Origin: Nocardia higoensis
GTDB taxonomy: Bacteria; Actinomycetota; Actinomycetes; Mycobacteriales; Mycobacteriaceae
Reading direction: 5' to 3'
NCBI RefSeq assembly: GCF_015477835.1
Contig: NZ_JADLQN010000001.1
Span: forward strand, 558,001 to 622,000
DNA length: 64,000 nucleotides
Below are positions 38,131 to 46,847 of this stretch, in pieces; positions within the stretch are counted from its first letter, which is position 1, and the number at the start of each line of letters is the position of its first letter. A model generated the notes under the pieces. The model made no database searches, was not told where the DNA came from, and worked only from the letters and a program-made list of their open reading frames with translations. The position numbers and the translations under genes were made by a program.

Positions 38131-38394
38131 TCATTCGTCGTCCAGACCCGCCGATAGATAGGCCGCCGCTGCCAGCCATTGCCTGCACCGGGGTCCGTGC
38201 ACCTCGTGCACCTGGAGGATGTCGCGGGCACGACGATATGTCAGCCCACCGGGCTCGGTCGTGCAGTCCGCCGCGGCGATCTCGGTGAACATCCTGGCGC
38301 GCAAGGTATCCGCGCGAGCGGGCAGCATGTCGGTTCCCCTACCGGTCGCGGCACCGATGCCGGCCGGGTACGGGGTTCGCAATGGTTGGCTCAT
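38131..38394 (-). CDS. Small hypothetical protein of the WhiJ-like island
   Basis: 87 residues: MSQPLRTPYPAGIGAATGRG, then a helical AGTL-type region ending QWLAAAAYLSAGLDDE. No family recognised. ATG at 38394 is chosen because upstream sequence is promoter-like. Its 5' region has the GATGTACTTGCA motif copy (38538-38553), as do the small genes at 11626 and 41455. Probably a companion to the XRE/DUF397 regulators. Confidence 0.55.
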   Translation of the reverse strand: MSQPLRTPYPAGIGAATGRGTDMLPARADTLRARMFTEIAAADCTTEPGGLTYRRARDILQVHEVHGPRCRQWLAAAAYLSAGLDDE

Positions 38395-38537
38395 CGGACC
38401 GCCCCTCGCCTCTCGCGATGGGGAGGCGATTTCTCGTGCATCGGCATCGTGGCGGACACCGAAATCGAAGTCGCGCCTACGGGTTCGACGCACCTCCCCG
38501 GTTGATGTTTGCCGGAAGTTTATGCGTCTGTCGCTTA

Positions 38538-38553
38538 CAGATGCAAGTACATC
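38538..38553. promoter_or_regulatory. Shared motif copy B
   Basis: Plus strand CAGATGCAAGTACATC; minus strand GATGTACTTGCATCTG. Twelve consecutive bases identical to copy D. 144 bases upstream of the 38394 start; shortly after the methyltransferase terminator. Confidence 0.6.
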
Positions 38554-38582
38554 CGAAAGGATTCCGGGCGGTCTGGAAACGG

Positions 38583-38614
38583 CCAGGCCGTCGTCCGGCG
38601 GGACGACGGCCTGG
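38583..38614. terminator. Hairpin terminator of the DUF574-type methyltransferase gene
   Basis: Perfect 14-bp stem (CCAGGCCGTCGTCC / GGACGACGGCCTGG), 4-base loop, 31 bases past the stop at 38645. Confidence 0.8.
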
Positions 38615-38644
38615 TGTGTGCCACAACGACTTTCGGCTGATACC

Positions 38645-39442
38645 TCAGGGCTTGCGTGCGACGCCGCCGTACGCCGAGATGGGCCGGATCTCGCCCACCT
38701 GGGTGGCATCCGGGCGCCACTCGGTGATGGAGCTGAATCCGGGCTCGACGAACTCGAGGCCGTCGAAGACGGCGCGAATCTCGTCCTGTGTACGGGCGGT
38801 GTACGGAACGCCACCGGTCTCGGCATAGTTCTTGCACAGCGCAACATAGTTGGGGTTGTCGATGGTGCCGTCCCACATGACGAGGTAGCTGCCGGAGGGC
38901 ACTGCGGCGAGCACGGTGTCCACGATGCGGCGCAGTTCGTCGTAGGTTTTGGCGTGGCCGAGCACTCCCATGAACATCACGGCGACCGGCTCGTTGAAAT
39001 TGAGCACGTTGCGCGCGTCGGACACGATCTGGTCGGCGTCGTGGAAGTCGCAGTCCACGTAGGTGGTCACGCCCTCGGGGGTGGTGCTGGTCAGCAGCGC
39101 GCGCGCGTGGGTCAGCACCAGGGGATCGTTGTCGACGTAGACCACCTTGGTCTCGGGAGCGATGCTCTGGGCGACCTCGTGGGTGTTCTGCATGGTCGGC
39201 AGGCCGGTGCCGATGTCGAGGAACTGACGGATCCCCACCTCGCCGGCCAGATAACTCACGGCGCGGATGAGGAACTGTCGTGACTGGACCGCCATGGTGG
39301 TGATGTCGGGATCGACCTCGATGCCCGCGTCGCCCGCTACCCGATCGATTTCGTAGTAGTCCTTGCCGCCCATCCAGTAATTCCAGATACGCGCGGAATG
39401 CGGGATATCGGTCCGGATCAAGGGTGCGTTGGTTTCGGACAT
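38645..39442 (-). CDS. SAM-dependent methyltransferase, PF04672 (DUF574) type
   Basis: 265 residues. Family signature IPHSARIWNYWMGGKDYYEI at about 13-32; SAM motif FLDIGTGLPTMQNTHEVAQS; VVYVDNDPLVLTHARALL and DCDFHDADQIV. These proteins are abundant in Streptomyces and Nocardia and often lie beside DUF397/XRE genes; substrates are unknown. Divergent from the DUF397 gene across a 376-base region containing the large palindrome. Confidence 0.9.
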   Translation of the reverse strand: MSETNAPLIRTDIPHSARIWNYWMGGKDYYEIDRVAGDAGIEVDPDITTMAVQSRQFLIRAVSYLAGEVGIRQFLDIGTGLPTMQNTHEVAQSIAPETKVVYVDNDPLVLTHARALLTSTTPEGVTTYVDCDFHDADQIVSDARNVLNFNEPVAVMFMGVLGHAKTYDELRRIVDTVLAAVPSGSYLVMWDGTIDNPNYVALCKNYAETGGVPYTARTQDEIRAVFDGLEFVEPGFSSITEWRPDATQVGEIRPISAYGGVARKP

Positions 39443-39818
39443 GGTGTGCGGCTCCTCGGACTAGCTCGGACGAGCGATGTACTTCGTGGTGGTGGACGCA
39501 CCATCCCGCTGCGGCGCGCCGAGGAAATCGGCGTGGGGCGTGTCGCGAATGTCGGTACATCCGATGTTGCTCAGTGACAGTACAAGATTCGTGCTCCGGG
39601 AGCGGGGTGGATGCGATAGCTGAGTGGACCCTCTTCGGGCGGTTCTCGACCGGCTTAACAAAGCCGACCGTTAGGTTCGAAAAAGATTGTCGCACAACGC
39701 CACACGCGGTGAACTCCGTGCTATCGTTCGCGCGGCGGTGCAGATGCAAGAACGTTTGACTTTGCATCTGCACAACCGACTCGTACGAATCTTCCGCACT
39801 GCGCACAGAGGAGTGGAT
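39443..39818. other. Divergent regulatory region, lower in GC
   Basis: 376 bases without a convincing gene, noticeably richer in A/T than its neighbours (for example CGAAAAAGATTGTCGC). It holds the 36-base palindrome at 39738-39773 and the promoters of the methyltransferase and DUF397 genes. Confidence 0.7.
39738..39773. promoter_or_regulatory. Large palindrome, motif copy C (DUF397 operator)
   Basis: Perfect arms GTGCAGATGCAA and TTGCATCTGCAC with a 12-base spacer, ending 45 bases before the DUF397 start. The arm contains the CAGATGCAA half-site of copies A, B and D, so this is the best candidate for the primary binding site of the island's XRE regulator. Confidence 0.75.
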
Positions 39819-40043
39819 ATGTCGGAGAACAAGGCGCACCGTGTCACCGGTGCTTGGCGCAAGAGCTCGTTCAGCGGTCCCAGCGGCGGGAATTGCGTCG
39901 AACTGGCCGAGGCGACCGATGGTCGTGTAGCCCTGCGTAACTCGCGCGACCCCGAAGGTCCGGTCGTCTTCTACACCCGTCCGGAGATCGACGCGTTCGT
40001 CCGCGGCGCGAAGGCTGGGGAATTCGACGATTTGACTAACTGA
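39819..40043 (+). CDS. DUF397 domain protein
   Basis: 74 residues. WRKSSFSGPSGGNCVELAEA and VALRNSRDPEGPVVFYTRPE are the family's diagnostic stretches. DUF397 proteins are small partners of WhiJ-type XRE regulators in Streptomyces and are thought to antagonise or anti-repress them; the role here is inferred. ATG at 39819 with GAGGAG before it. 146 bases upstream of the XRE gene, same strand. Confidence 0.93.
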   Translation: MSENKAHRVTGAWRKSSFSGPSGGNCVELAEATDGRVALRNSRDPEGPVVFYTRPEIDAFVRGAKAGEFDDLTN

Positions 40044-40189
40044 AAGGTAACATTGCGATCGATGCGGTGTGTCCTACGGCGCCGGGCGGATGCCGAAGGG
40101 TTCGCCATGGCTGTAACGCTGAGCTGCGTATGGCGCGACGACGTATGTGACACACTGGTGGGCAAACTCGAGTATCGGAGACGAGCTCA

Positions 40190-41089
40190 ATGATCGCAGA
40201 TCCCAATGCGCAACCTCACGATGACGGCCGTGCGTCGCGACCCGCCGCGGAACGTGGTCCGACCGTGTTGCGGATCGCGCTCGGCGGTCAGCTACGGAAG
40301 CTACGGGAGAGCTGCAACATCACCCGCGAGGCAGCGGGGGACGCGATCCGCGGCTCGCATGCCAAGATAAGCCGTCTCGAGTTGGGGCGCACGGGTTTCA
40401 AGGAACGTGACATCCGGGATCTTCTCACTCTCTACGGTGTCACGGATCCCGCCGAGCGTGAGGCATTCCTCGATCTCGCGCGGCGGGCGAACGAACCGGG
40501 GTGGTGGCATCGCTACAGCGATTTGCTGCCGCAGTGGTTCGGCACGTATCTGGGGCTGGAACAGGCGGCCAGCAAGATCCGCACCTACGAGGCGCACTTG
40601 GTGCCCGGCCTGTTGCAGACACCGGATTACGCGAGGGCGGTTCTCGCGTTGGGAAGCGACAACGCGGACACCGACCGACGGGTAGCCGTCCGTCGGCGCA
40701 GGCAGGACATTCTGCTCCGCGCCGATCCACCGATCGTGTGGGCCGTTATCGACGAGGCGGCGCTGCATCGGCCGGTCGGCGGCTCGCGGGTGCATCTCGA
40801 ACAGATCGAGCATCTGATCGAGTACTCCGATCTGCCCAATGTGACCGTGCAGGTCCTGCCGTATTCGGCGGGCGAGCACGCCGCCGCGGGAAGTTCGTTC
40901 AGCATCCTGCGTTTCGCGGAGGCGGAACTGCCCGACGTGGTGTACCTGGAGCACCTGACCAGTGCGCTGTACCTGGAACGCAGCCAGGATCTGGCGCTGT
41001 ACCGCTCGGTGATGGATCGCCTGAGTGTGCAGGCGATGGCCCCGGATACCTCGCGTGAGTGGCTGAAGGATTTCGCCGGTCGCCTGTGA
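40190..41089 (+). CDS. XRE-family regulator with DUF5753 (WhiJ/Scr1-like), copy 1
   Basis: 299 residues. HTH at about 28-85: LRIALGGQLRKLRESCNITR, GSHAKISRLELGRTGFKERD. The DUF5753 domain (about 110-290) is a putative ligand/partner domain: YLGLEQAASKIRTYEAHLVP and GLLQTPDYARAVL. Downstream of the DUF397 gene and likely to bind the local palindrome. ATG at 40190 with a GGAG ribosome site. Paralogue at 43465. Confidence 0.92.
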   Translation: MIADPNAQPHDDGRASRPAAERGPTVLRIALGGQLRKLRESCNITREAAGDAIRGSHAKISRLELGRTGFKERDIRDLLTLYGVTDPAEREAFLDLARRANEPGWWHRYSDLLPQWFGTYLGLEQAASKIRTYEAHLVPGLLQTPDYARAVLALGSDNADTDRRVAVRRRRQDILLRADPPIVWAVIDEAALHRPVGGSRVHLEQIEHLIEYSDLPNVTVQVLPYSAGEHAAAGSSFSILRFAEAELPDVVYLEHLTSALYLERSQDLALYRSVMDRLSVQAMAPDTSREWLKDFAGRL

Positions 41090-41106
41090 TCCGCTGACGA
41101 CAGACA

Positions 41107-41145
41107 ACTGTGGCCTGCCCGGAACGATCCCGGGCAGGCCACAGT
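41107..41145. terminator. Bidirectional hairpin terminator
   Basis: Perfect 16-bp stem (ACTGTGGCCTGCCCGG / CCGGGCAGGCCACAGT) with a 7-base loop, between the XRE stop at 41089 and the convergent small gene ending at 41150. Confidence 0.85.
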
Positions 41146-41149
41146 GATG

Positions 41150-41455
41150 TCAGGGCCTGATGCAGGTGGATGCGATCCGCCAGAACGTCTCCGGCTGCAG
41201 CGAGTTCAGATCCCAGTCCTCGGCCAGCTCGTGTGCGGTGCTGACGATCCGATCGATGTCGAAGTCGTTGCGCGTCGCCGCGCCCGTGGACTCCACAGCA
41301 TCGATGACGAAAGCGACCGCTGTTTCCCGCGTGTACCTGGATTGCGCGTGCCCGGTGCGGGCCGGCGGTGTGCTCATTGTCCTACCGTTCGGTGGCTGAA
41401 CGACCGGCGTGGGTTCGACGAGACCGACGTGGCCGTCAATGAGTGAATGATTCAT
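41150..41455 (-). CDS. Small hypothetical protein of the WhiJ-like island
   Basis: 101 residues from the ATG at 41455 (MNHSLIDGHVGLVEPTPVVQ) or 75 from an internal ATG (MSTPPARTGHAQ). The C-terminal 60 residues, TRETAVAFVIDAVESTGAAT and then DRIVSTAHELAEDWDLNSL, look like a folded helical domain. No family recognised. Has motif copy D 122 bases upstream of its start. The terminator after it and the shared motif support a real gene. Confidence 0.6.
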   Translation of the reverse strand: MNHSLIDGHVGLVEPTPVVQPPNGRTMSTPPARTGHAQSRYTRETAVAFVIDAVESTGAATRNDFDIDRIVSTAHELAEDWDLNSLQPETFWRIASTCIRP

Positions 41456-42051
41456 CTGAACGCCCCTGACTTTTGGCGGCGGCTAATCTCTGGCGACATA
41501 GCCATCGATTCGCCGTAACAGCCGCCACTGGTTGTCCCCTGATCAGCTATGCGATTCCGAGTCTAGGACCGTGCCTCTTGCAAATGCAAGTACATCTGCA
41601 AGGTCCATTTGTATTCACACAGTGGGATTTTCGCGTATTCGCGGCATGCTCCGATCGTGTCGGCCGGGGGTATCGCTATGGATGACTGCATCCCGTCATC
41701 CCCGGGTGAATACCGAGCGCTGCCCGTGGCGCGGCGGTGTTGTCGCCGCTCATGGCCTGTCGGATCGGGTCTCGACGGACCGGCCGGGCGTGGGGTGAAG
41801 CTGTCGATGAGGGCCGGCGTGGTCCGTGCCGGTACTCACCTTCGTGTCCGGAGAACGACTTGCGCGGTGCGGTCGGACTGCTCCGCGCTGTGTCGCCCGC
41901 CTTGCCCTCTTGGTCTACCGCTTCTGTCAATGGAAGGGGAGCAGGCACGCGCAATCGTGATGAAAACGAATCCACCGGGGCGATCGCAGACGAAACCCGA
42001 CCGGTTGTTAGGTTCTGATCCCTTTGTCACGCAGTTCAGTTGGGCAATTTT
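41456..42051. other. Gene-poor region with motif copy D
   Basis: 596 bases with no convincing gene on either strand and lower GC than the surroundings. Contains the imperfect palindrome at 41577-41602. Short ORFs here lack ribosome sites and recognisable composition. Confidence 0.6.
41577..41602. promoter_or_regulatory. Shared motif copy D, imperfect palindrome
   Basis: CTTGCAAATG-CAAGTA-CATCTGCAAG: 10-base arms with one mismatch. The inner part gives GATGTACTTGCATTTG on the minus strand, matching copy B. Upstream of the 41455 gene. Confidence 0.65.
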
Positions 42052-42711
42052 TCAGCTAACGATCGCGGCGACGGCGTCGCCGATCGGGGTCGTGCCTTGG
42101 ACCAGCTCGAGCGTGGTGTGCACGGTATTCGCGGCGGGCAGCAGCGCGGCGACGACCGCGGCCACGTCCGCGCGGGCGATACTGTCGCGACCCACCCGCC
42201 CGGTGTCGAGGGTGACCGACCCGACCGGTGCGGAATCGACCAGTCGTCCCGGCCGAAGGATGGTCCAGTCCAGGTCCCTTGACCGGAGATCGTCCTCCGC
42301 CTGGGTCTTGGCTTCCACATAGGCGGTCCAGGCCTCGTCACCGCCCGGCGCGGGCGGCTCGCCCGCGCCCATGGCCGAAATCTGCACGAAGCGCCGGACC
42401 CCCGCGCGCTGCGCGGCGTCGGCGAGCAGGATCGAACCGTTCCGGTCGACGGTGTACTTGCGCGCCACGCCGCTGCCCGGGCCCGCACCCGCCGCGAACA
42501 CCGCCGCGTCGGCGCCGGCGATGGCCTCGGCCAGCTCGTCGGCGCTCGCCTGCTCCAAGTCGAGGATCACCGGGACCGCTCCCGCGGCGGCGACGTCGTC
42601 GGCGTGCTCGGGATTGCGGATCAGTGCGCGCACACGATGCCCCTGCCCGCTCAACTGCTCGGCCAAGCGCAAGGCGATCTTGCCGTGTCCCCCCGCGATC
42701 GCCACATCCAT
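42052..42711 (-). CDS. Atypical SDR NAD(P)-binding protein
   Basis: 219 residues. MDVAIAGGHGKIALRLAEQL is the N-terminal dinucleotide motif (GGxGxI type), then FVQISAMGAGEPPAPGG, and YVEAKTQAEDDLRSRDLDWT with the YxxxK catalytic pair, plus ILRPGRL. SDR_a5 type (NmrA/epimerase-like), often oxidoreductases or redox sensors. Sits within the WhiJ-like island without an evident operon. Confidence 0.88.
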   Translation of the reverse strand: MDVAIAGGHGKIALRLAEQLSGQGHRVRALIRNPEHADDVAAAGAVPVILDLEQASADELAEAIAGADAAVFAAGAGPGSGVARKYTVDRNGSILLADAAQRAGVRRFVQISAMGAGEPPAPGGDEAWTAYVEAKTQAEDDLRSRDLDWTILRPGRLVDSAPVGSVTLDTGRVGRDSIARADVAAVVAALLPAANTVHTTLELVQGTTPIGDAVAAIVS

Positions 42712-42773
42712 GGTCGAATCCTTCCTGTCGCGCTCGTGGGAGGGCCGGATCTCGCGCGCGTGCCGCCCGAGGG

Positions 42774-43292
42774 TCAGCGCTCCGGGCCGCCGGGATTGCA
42801 GGAGGCCGCTACGGTTCCTTCATACCCGACGGCGGGGCGCCACGGCTCGAGGTTCCAGCTGGGCTTGTCCGGCTGGACCAGCCGGGCCCAGTGCCAATGG
42901 CAGATGAACTGGTCGTACATGCCCGGCGACTCGGCGGCGGGGGAGTGGGCGCGGATCTCCGCCCAGGCGCGCTCCTCGGCGCCGGGAAAGGTGGTGTCGC
43001 GGCCCGCACGGGTGGGGAAGACCAACAGTCTGGCCCCGTCCTGGCCCTCGGTCCACGCGACGCGCTCGATCAACGGCTGTCCGGCGTAGGGGTCCACGGT
43101 CGGTGGCGCCAAGGCCGAAGTGGAGCGGGGCGCCGTCGTGGCGGTGATCGACAGCGGCAAGGTTGTGGGCGCCGAAGTCATGGGAGCAGGGGCCTCGGAA
43201 CCGCATGCGGTGATCCCGGGGGCGGCGCACAGGACGAGGGCCGCTATCCAGGTCCGTGGCCGCTCGAGGCGGATCCGCTCCTGGAGTGTCAT
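42774..43292 (-). CDS. DUF2599 lipoprotein
   Basis: 172 residues. A Sec/lipoprotein signal with lipobox ITAC (Cys about residue 30: ALVLCAAPGITACGS), a Thr/Pro/Ala-rich linker (about 31-65), and a C-terminal DUF2599 domain: FICHWHWARLVQPDKPSWNL and GTVAASCNPGG, including its conserved Cys pair. ATG at 43292 is used because it places the signal correctly. Function of the family is unknown; the product is attached to the membrane surface. Confidence 0.88.
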   Translation of the reverse strand: MTLQERIRLERPRTWIAALVLCAAPGITACGSEAPAPMTSAPTTLPLSITATTAPRSTSALAPPTVDPYAGQPLIERVAWTEGQDGARLLVFPTRAGRDTTFPGAEERAWAEIRAHSPAAESPGMYDQFICHWHWARLVQPDKPSWNLEPWRPAVGYEGTVAASCNPGGPER

Positions 43293-43464
43293 CGCGTGTC
43301 CCTCCTCGCGCCGCGCCGGACGCGGCCGTGTCTGCCGCGTCCGCACCAGCGTAGCCAACACGGAAAACGGCTGAGGGGAACGGTGTTCGCGGGTGAAGAA
43401 TATGACGGAAGACACTCCGGTTTAGTTGTGGAGTCATACCTCTCGCGCATGGCAGACTCTATGG

Positions 43465-44418
43465 ATGCGTTCTACGGAAGGCCGGCTGTTCGACGTGTCC
43501 CGTCATGAATCTTCCTCTTCGGCAAGACGATCCGCGCACGAAGGTGGTCCCACCGTGCTTCGAATGATCCTCGGCGGCAAGCTGCGGCGACTGCGCGAGG
43601 GGCGCGGCATCACGCGAGAGGAAGCCGGCGAGGCGATCCGCGGATCGCATTCGAAGATCAGCCGACTCGAGCTGGGACGCACCGGCTTCCGTGAGCGTGA
43701 CCTGGTCGACCTGCTGGCGCTGTACGGCGTGTCCGACGAGGCCGAGCGTGACGAGTTCCTGGAGTTGGCTCGTCGTGCGAACGCCTCGGGCTGGTGGCAC
43801 CGCGATTCGGACTGGCTACCCAAGTGGTTCGACACCTACCTGGGACTGGAACAGGGTGCTCGGCTGATCCGCTGCTACGAGCCCAGGGCGGTGCCCGAAC
43901 TGCTCCAGACCGCCGACTACGCCCGCGCCCTGCTGACGCTGGCCCACCCGGACAAGCCCGCCGACGCCATCGAACGCCGGGTCGCACTGCGCATGCGCAG
44001 GCAGCACATCCTCGATCGCGCCGACCCACCGCAGGTGTGGCTGATCGTCGAGGAGGCGGCGCTGCGCAGGCCGATCGGCGGATCCACGGTCTGGCGGCAG
44101 CAATTGGACCGGTTGATCGAGGCGGTCTCGCGGCCCAACATCACCCTGCAGGTGCTCGCCGATCACGTGGGCGGACCGGCCTTGACCGACGGCGGCTTCA
44201 CCATGCTGCGCTTCACCGAGTCCGACCTGCCCGACATCGTCTACCTGCAACAGCTGACCGGCGCGTTGTACCTGGACAAGGAATCCGACCTGTCGGCCTA
44301 CCGGTCGGTGGCCAACATGCTCTCGGTGCACGCCTCGCCGCCGCAGTACACCAGAGGGCTGCTCGATGCGCTGCGGCACCGCAGGCCCGAGACCGTGGAC
44401 GAGCCCCGCGCGCGTTGA
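43465..44418 (+). CDS. XRE-family regulator with DUF5753 (WhiJ/Scr1-like), copy 2
   Basis: 317 residues. HTH at about 32-90: LRMILGGKLRRLREGRGITR, GSHSKISRLELGRTGFRERD; then DUF5753 with YLGLEQGARLIRCYEPRAVP and LLQTADYARALLTL. Very similar to the protein at 40190, so a recent paralogue. No DUF397 gene adjoins this copy. ATG at 43465; GTG at 43495 is possible. May share operators with copy 1. Confidence 0.9.
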   Translation: MRSTEGRLFDVSRHESSSSARRSAHEGGPTVLRMILGGKLRRLREGRGITREEAGEAIRGSHSKISRLELGRTGFRERDLVDLLALYGVSDEAERDEFLELARRANASGWWHRDSDWLPKWFDTYLGLEQGARLIRCYEPRAVPELLQTADYARALLTLAHPDKPADAIERRVALRMRRQHILDRADPPQVWLIVEEAALRRPIGGSTVWRQQLDRLIEAVSRPNITLQVLADHVGGPALTDGGFTMLRFTESDLPDIVYLQQLTGALYLDKESDLSAYRSVANMLSVHASPPQYTRGLLDALRHRRPETVDEPRAR

Positions 44419-44435
44419 CGGAGATGCCGGTGGGG

Positions 44436-46538
44436 TCAGGGGCTGGGCGCGATGGTGCCGATGATCGGGTGCTGTGCGGGCTCGCCGCCGGGTCCGGCGA
44501 GCAGTCGCTTGAGGATCTTGCCGGTGTCACCGCGCGGTAGTGCGCTCAGGAAGGTGACATCGCGCGGCACCGAGAAGCGGCTGAGCCGATTGCGGATGTA
44601 GGTGCGCACCATGTCCGAGTCCAGTCCGGCGCCTTCCCTTTTCACCACGAAGGCGGCCAGCCGCTGACCGTACTCGCGGTCGGGGACGCCGACCACGGCG
44701 ACTTCCCGGACCTGGGGCAGGAACGACAGCGCTTCCTCGACCGGCCGGGGGAAGACGTTCTCGCCGCCGGAGATGATCATCTCGTCGTCGCGGCCGGCGA
44801 TGCACAGCCGGCCGGAGGCGTCGAGATAGCCGAGATCGCCGGTGTCGAGCATGCCGTCGGCCTCCTCGGGCGGCGCGGCGTTGACGTAGCCGTCGAAGAG
44901 CATGTGGTTGCCGACGAACACGTGCCCGGTGGCACCCACCGGGACCGGCTTGTGATCGGGACCGAGCACGGCGATCCTGGTACCCAGCGGCGGGCGGCCC
45001 GCGGTGGCGGGCGAGGCGAGCAGATCGGCCGGGCAGGCGACGGTGGCCCAGGAGACCTCGGTCGAACCGTAGACGTTGTACAGGATCTCGCCGTAGGCGT
45101 CCATGAAGTCCAGCACGGTGCCCGCCGCGAGCGGCGCGCCGCAACTGGCGACGACCCGCAGGCTGGAAGTGTCGTAGCGGGATCGCACATGCTTGGGCAG
45201 TTCCAGGATGCGGTGCACCATGATCGGCACCACGATCAGCGTGTGCACCCGGTGTTCGGCGACGAGACGCAGGCATTCCTCCGCGTCGAACCGATCGGTC
45301 AGCACCACCCGCGCGCGCAGCGCGGTGCTCAGCTGCAGCGCCGCCAGCCCCCAGGTGTGGAACAGGGGAGCGGGGATCAGCATGGTCTCGCCCATCGCGA
45401 GCGGAATGCGCGACAGCAGTGCCGCGATGGTGCCGAAACCCTTGGGCTGAGGCCTGCGTGCCCCCTTGGGCGTGCCCGAGGTGCCCGAGGTCAGCACGAT
45501 GAACTTGCCGGGGTTGGCGGGTCTGCGGAAGCGGGTGTGGCCCATGCCCGCCAGGTCGCCGAGGGTGAGCCTGCCGGGGAAGGCGGTGGTCTCGCCGGTG
45601 CTGTAGCGCGGCAGGTCGGAATGCAGATACCGGACCAGTGGGTCGAATTCGTCGTCGACGAACAGCGCCGAGAGCTTGTCGCGTTGGACGACGTCCTCGA
45701 TCTGGCGAGCGGGCAGACCGGTGTTGATCAGCGCGATGTCGATGCCGAGTTTGCCCGCGGCGACCATGGTCTCGACCATGCCGCGATGGTTGCGCGACAG
45801 CAGGCCGACCGAGTCGCCCGCGCGCATGCCCAGTTCCGCCAGCGCGGCCGCGATCGCGGTGGTGCGGCGGTGCATCTCGCCGAAAGTCAGCTCGCCGTGC
45901 GCGTCGATGAGCGCGGTGCGCCCGGGCTCGGCGATCGCGCCCGCCGCGTATCCGCCCGCGAGGTTGAAACCCCACGCCGTGAGGGTGCGCAGCTGCTTGA
46001 GGCCGATGTCGGGACGCGTGGAGGGAACCATTCCGGCGCCGATCACGTGACGGAGGATCTCCGCTCGTCTGCGCAGCGGCGTGTTCTCCCCGTTGACGAT
46101 CACCGAGGTGGGCGCACCGCGCACCAGGTCCGACAGCCGGCGCAGTCCGCGCTCGGTCCATGCGACGATCACCGCGTTGGTGGCCTGCTCGACGGCCGGA
46201 TGCATGCGACCGGGGGCGAAGAGGGTGACCACCACCCGGGTGTGCCGCTCGTCGCCGAGCAGCCGCACCGAGGCGAAGCTGCCCTGTGCCGGACACACCA
46301 GCTCGAGACTCTCGTACCACCGCCGGATGCGCAGCTGCACGATGTGTACCCGGATCCCGCTGTGCGCGGTGCCCACCCGGATCCGGAGCATGGCGTGTCC
46401 GCCGACCGGCTCCATCGGATCGCACGCGCCGATGCCGGAGAAGACGCGCTGATAGGTCTGCGGTTCGCGGAGCAGATCCCAGACCGACTGGCGGGGGATG
46501 GGAAGGTCCGCGGTCACATCGAAGACATCGGTAACCAC
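44436..46538 (-). CDS. SRPBCC-domain/acyl-CoA synthetase fusion (FadD-like)
   Basis: 700 residues. Residues 1-140 are a polyketide-cyclase/START-type SRPBCC fold (VFDVTADLPIPRQSVWDLLR, LRIRVGTAHSGIRVHIVQLR). Residues 165-690 are an adenylate-forming ligase: FIVLTSGTSGTPKGARRPQP, YNVYGSTEVSWATVA, DTGDLGYLDASGRLCIAGRD and a C-terminal DTGKILKR with the catalytic Lys. It would activate a fatty or similar acid as acyl-CoA. The fused lipid-binding domain is unusual. GTG or ATG near 46538. Downstream of the acyl-CoA carboxylase gene on the same strand, 309 bases apart. Confidence 0.88.
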   Translation of the reverse strand: MVTDVFDVTADLPIPRQSVWDLLREPQTYQRVFSGIGACDPMEPVGGHAMLRIRVGTAHSGIRVHIVQLRIRRWYESLELVCPAQGSFASVRLLGDERHTRVVVTLFAPGRMHPAVEQATNAVIVAWTERGLRRLSDLVRGAPTSVIVNGENTPLRRRAEILRHVIGAGMVPSTRPDIGLKQLRTLTAWGFNLAGGYAAGAIAEPGRTALIDAHGELTFGEMHRRTTAIAAALAELGMRAGDSVGLLSRNHRGMVETMVAAGKLGIDIALINTGLPARQIEDVVQRDKLSALFVDDEFDPLVRYLHSDLPRYSTGETTAFPGRLTLGDLAGMGHTRFRRPANPGKFIVLTSGTSGTPKGARRPQPKGFGTIAALLSRIPLAMGETMLIPAPLFHTWGLAALQLSTALRARVVLTDRFDAEECLRLVAEHRVHTLIVVPIMVHRILELPKHVRSRYDTSSLRVVASCGAPLAAGTVLDFMDAYGEILYNVYGSTEVSWATVACPADLLASPATAGRPPLGTRIAVLGPDHKPVPVGATGHVFVGNHMLFDGYVNAAPPEEADGMLDTGDLGYLDASGRLCIAGRDDEMIISGGENVFPRPVEEALSFLPQVREVAVVGVPDREYGQRLAAFVVKREGAGLDSDMVRTYIRNRLSRFSVPRDVTFLSALPRGDTGKILKRLLAGPGGEPAQHPIIGTIAPSP

Positions 46539-46723
46539 TGGCGTGCAATTCTCGTCGGCCGGTTCGAACGGCTCGGGTCGGCGGGAAATCTATTTGTAAC
46601 CGGCCGTCCGATTCCGGTCAAGCACTTTGGGTTATTCCCGCGCACACCTTGTCCGCCGATCCATCCGAATCCCGGAAAACGCTGTGCGAGAACACAACGC
46701 GGCTGGTCAGCGGGATGCGGTCC

Positions 46724-46754
46724 GGTCGGTCGGGCATGGTGTGACCGACCGACC
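46724..46754. terminator. Inverted repeat, possible accD terminator
   Basis: GGTCGGTCGG and CCGACCGACC arms with an 11-base loop, about 95 bases beyond the accD stop (46848, minus strand). Extra GACC units follow on one side. Confidence 0.5.
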
Positions 46755-46770
46755 GACCGCCGTGGGCGAC

Positions 46771-46808
46771 TTCCCGGGAAATTTGTGAAAATTCATAGTC
46801 TCCCGGGA
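46771..46808. promoter_or_regulatory. Twin TCCCGGGA palindromes
   Basis: TTCCCGGGAA at 46771-46780 and TCCCGGGA at 46801-46808, centres 29 bases apart, with GTGAAAATTCAT between. Close to three helical turns apart, so cooperative repressor binding is possible. Confidence 0.45.
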
Positions 46809-46847
46809 ATCACCCGCTCGCGCGATTACTCCCGCACAGTTTTTCTC

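Larger units (their letters stand above)
46539..46847. other. Intergenic region between accD and the fadD-like gene
   Basis: 309 bases without a gene. Contains an inverted repeat (46724-46754) that may terminate accD, two TCCCGGGA palindromes 30 bases apart (46771-46808), and an AT-rich stretch between them that may carry the promoter of the fadD-like gene. Confidence 0.6.

Noticed and set aside
41609..42322. Plus-strand ORF in the gene-poor part of the WhiJ-like island
   Set aside because: Arg/Ser-rich shadow overlapping the SDR gene, with no ribosome site.
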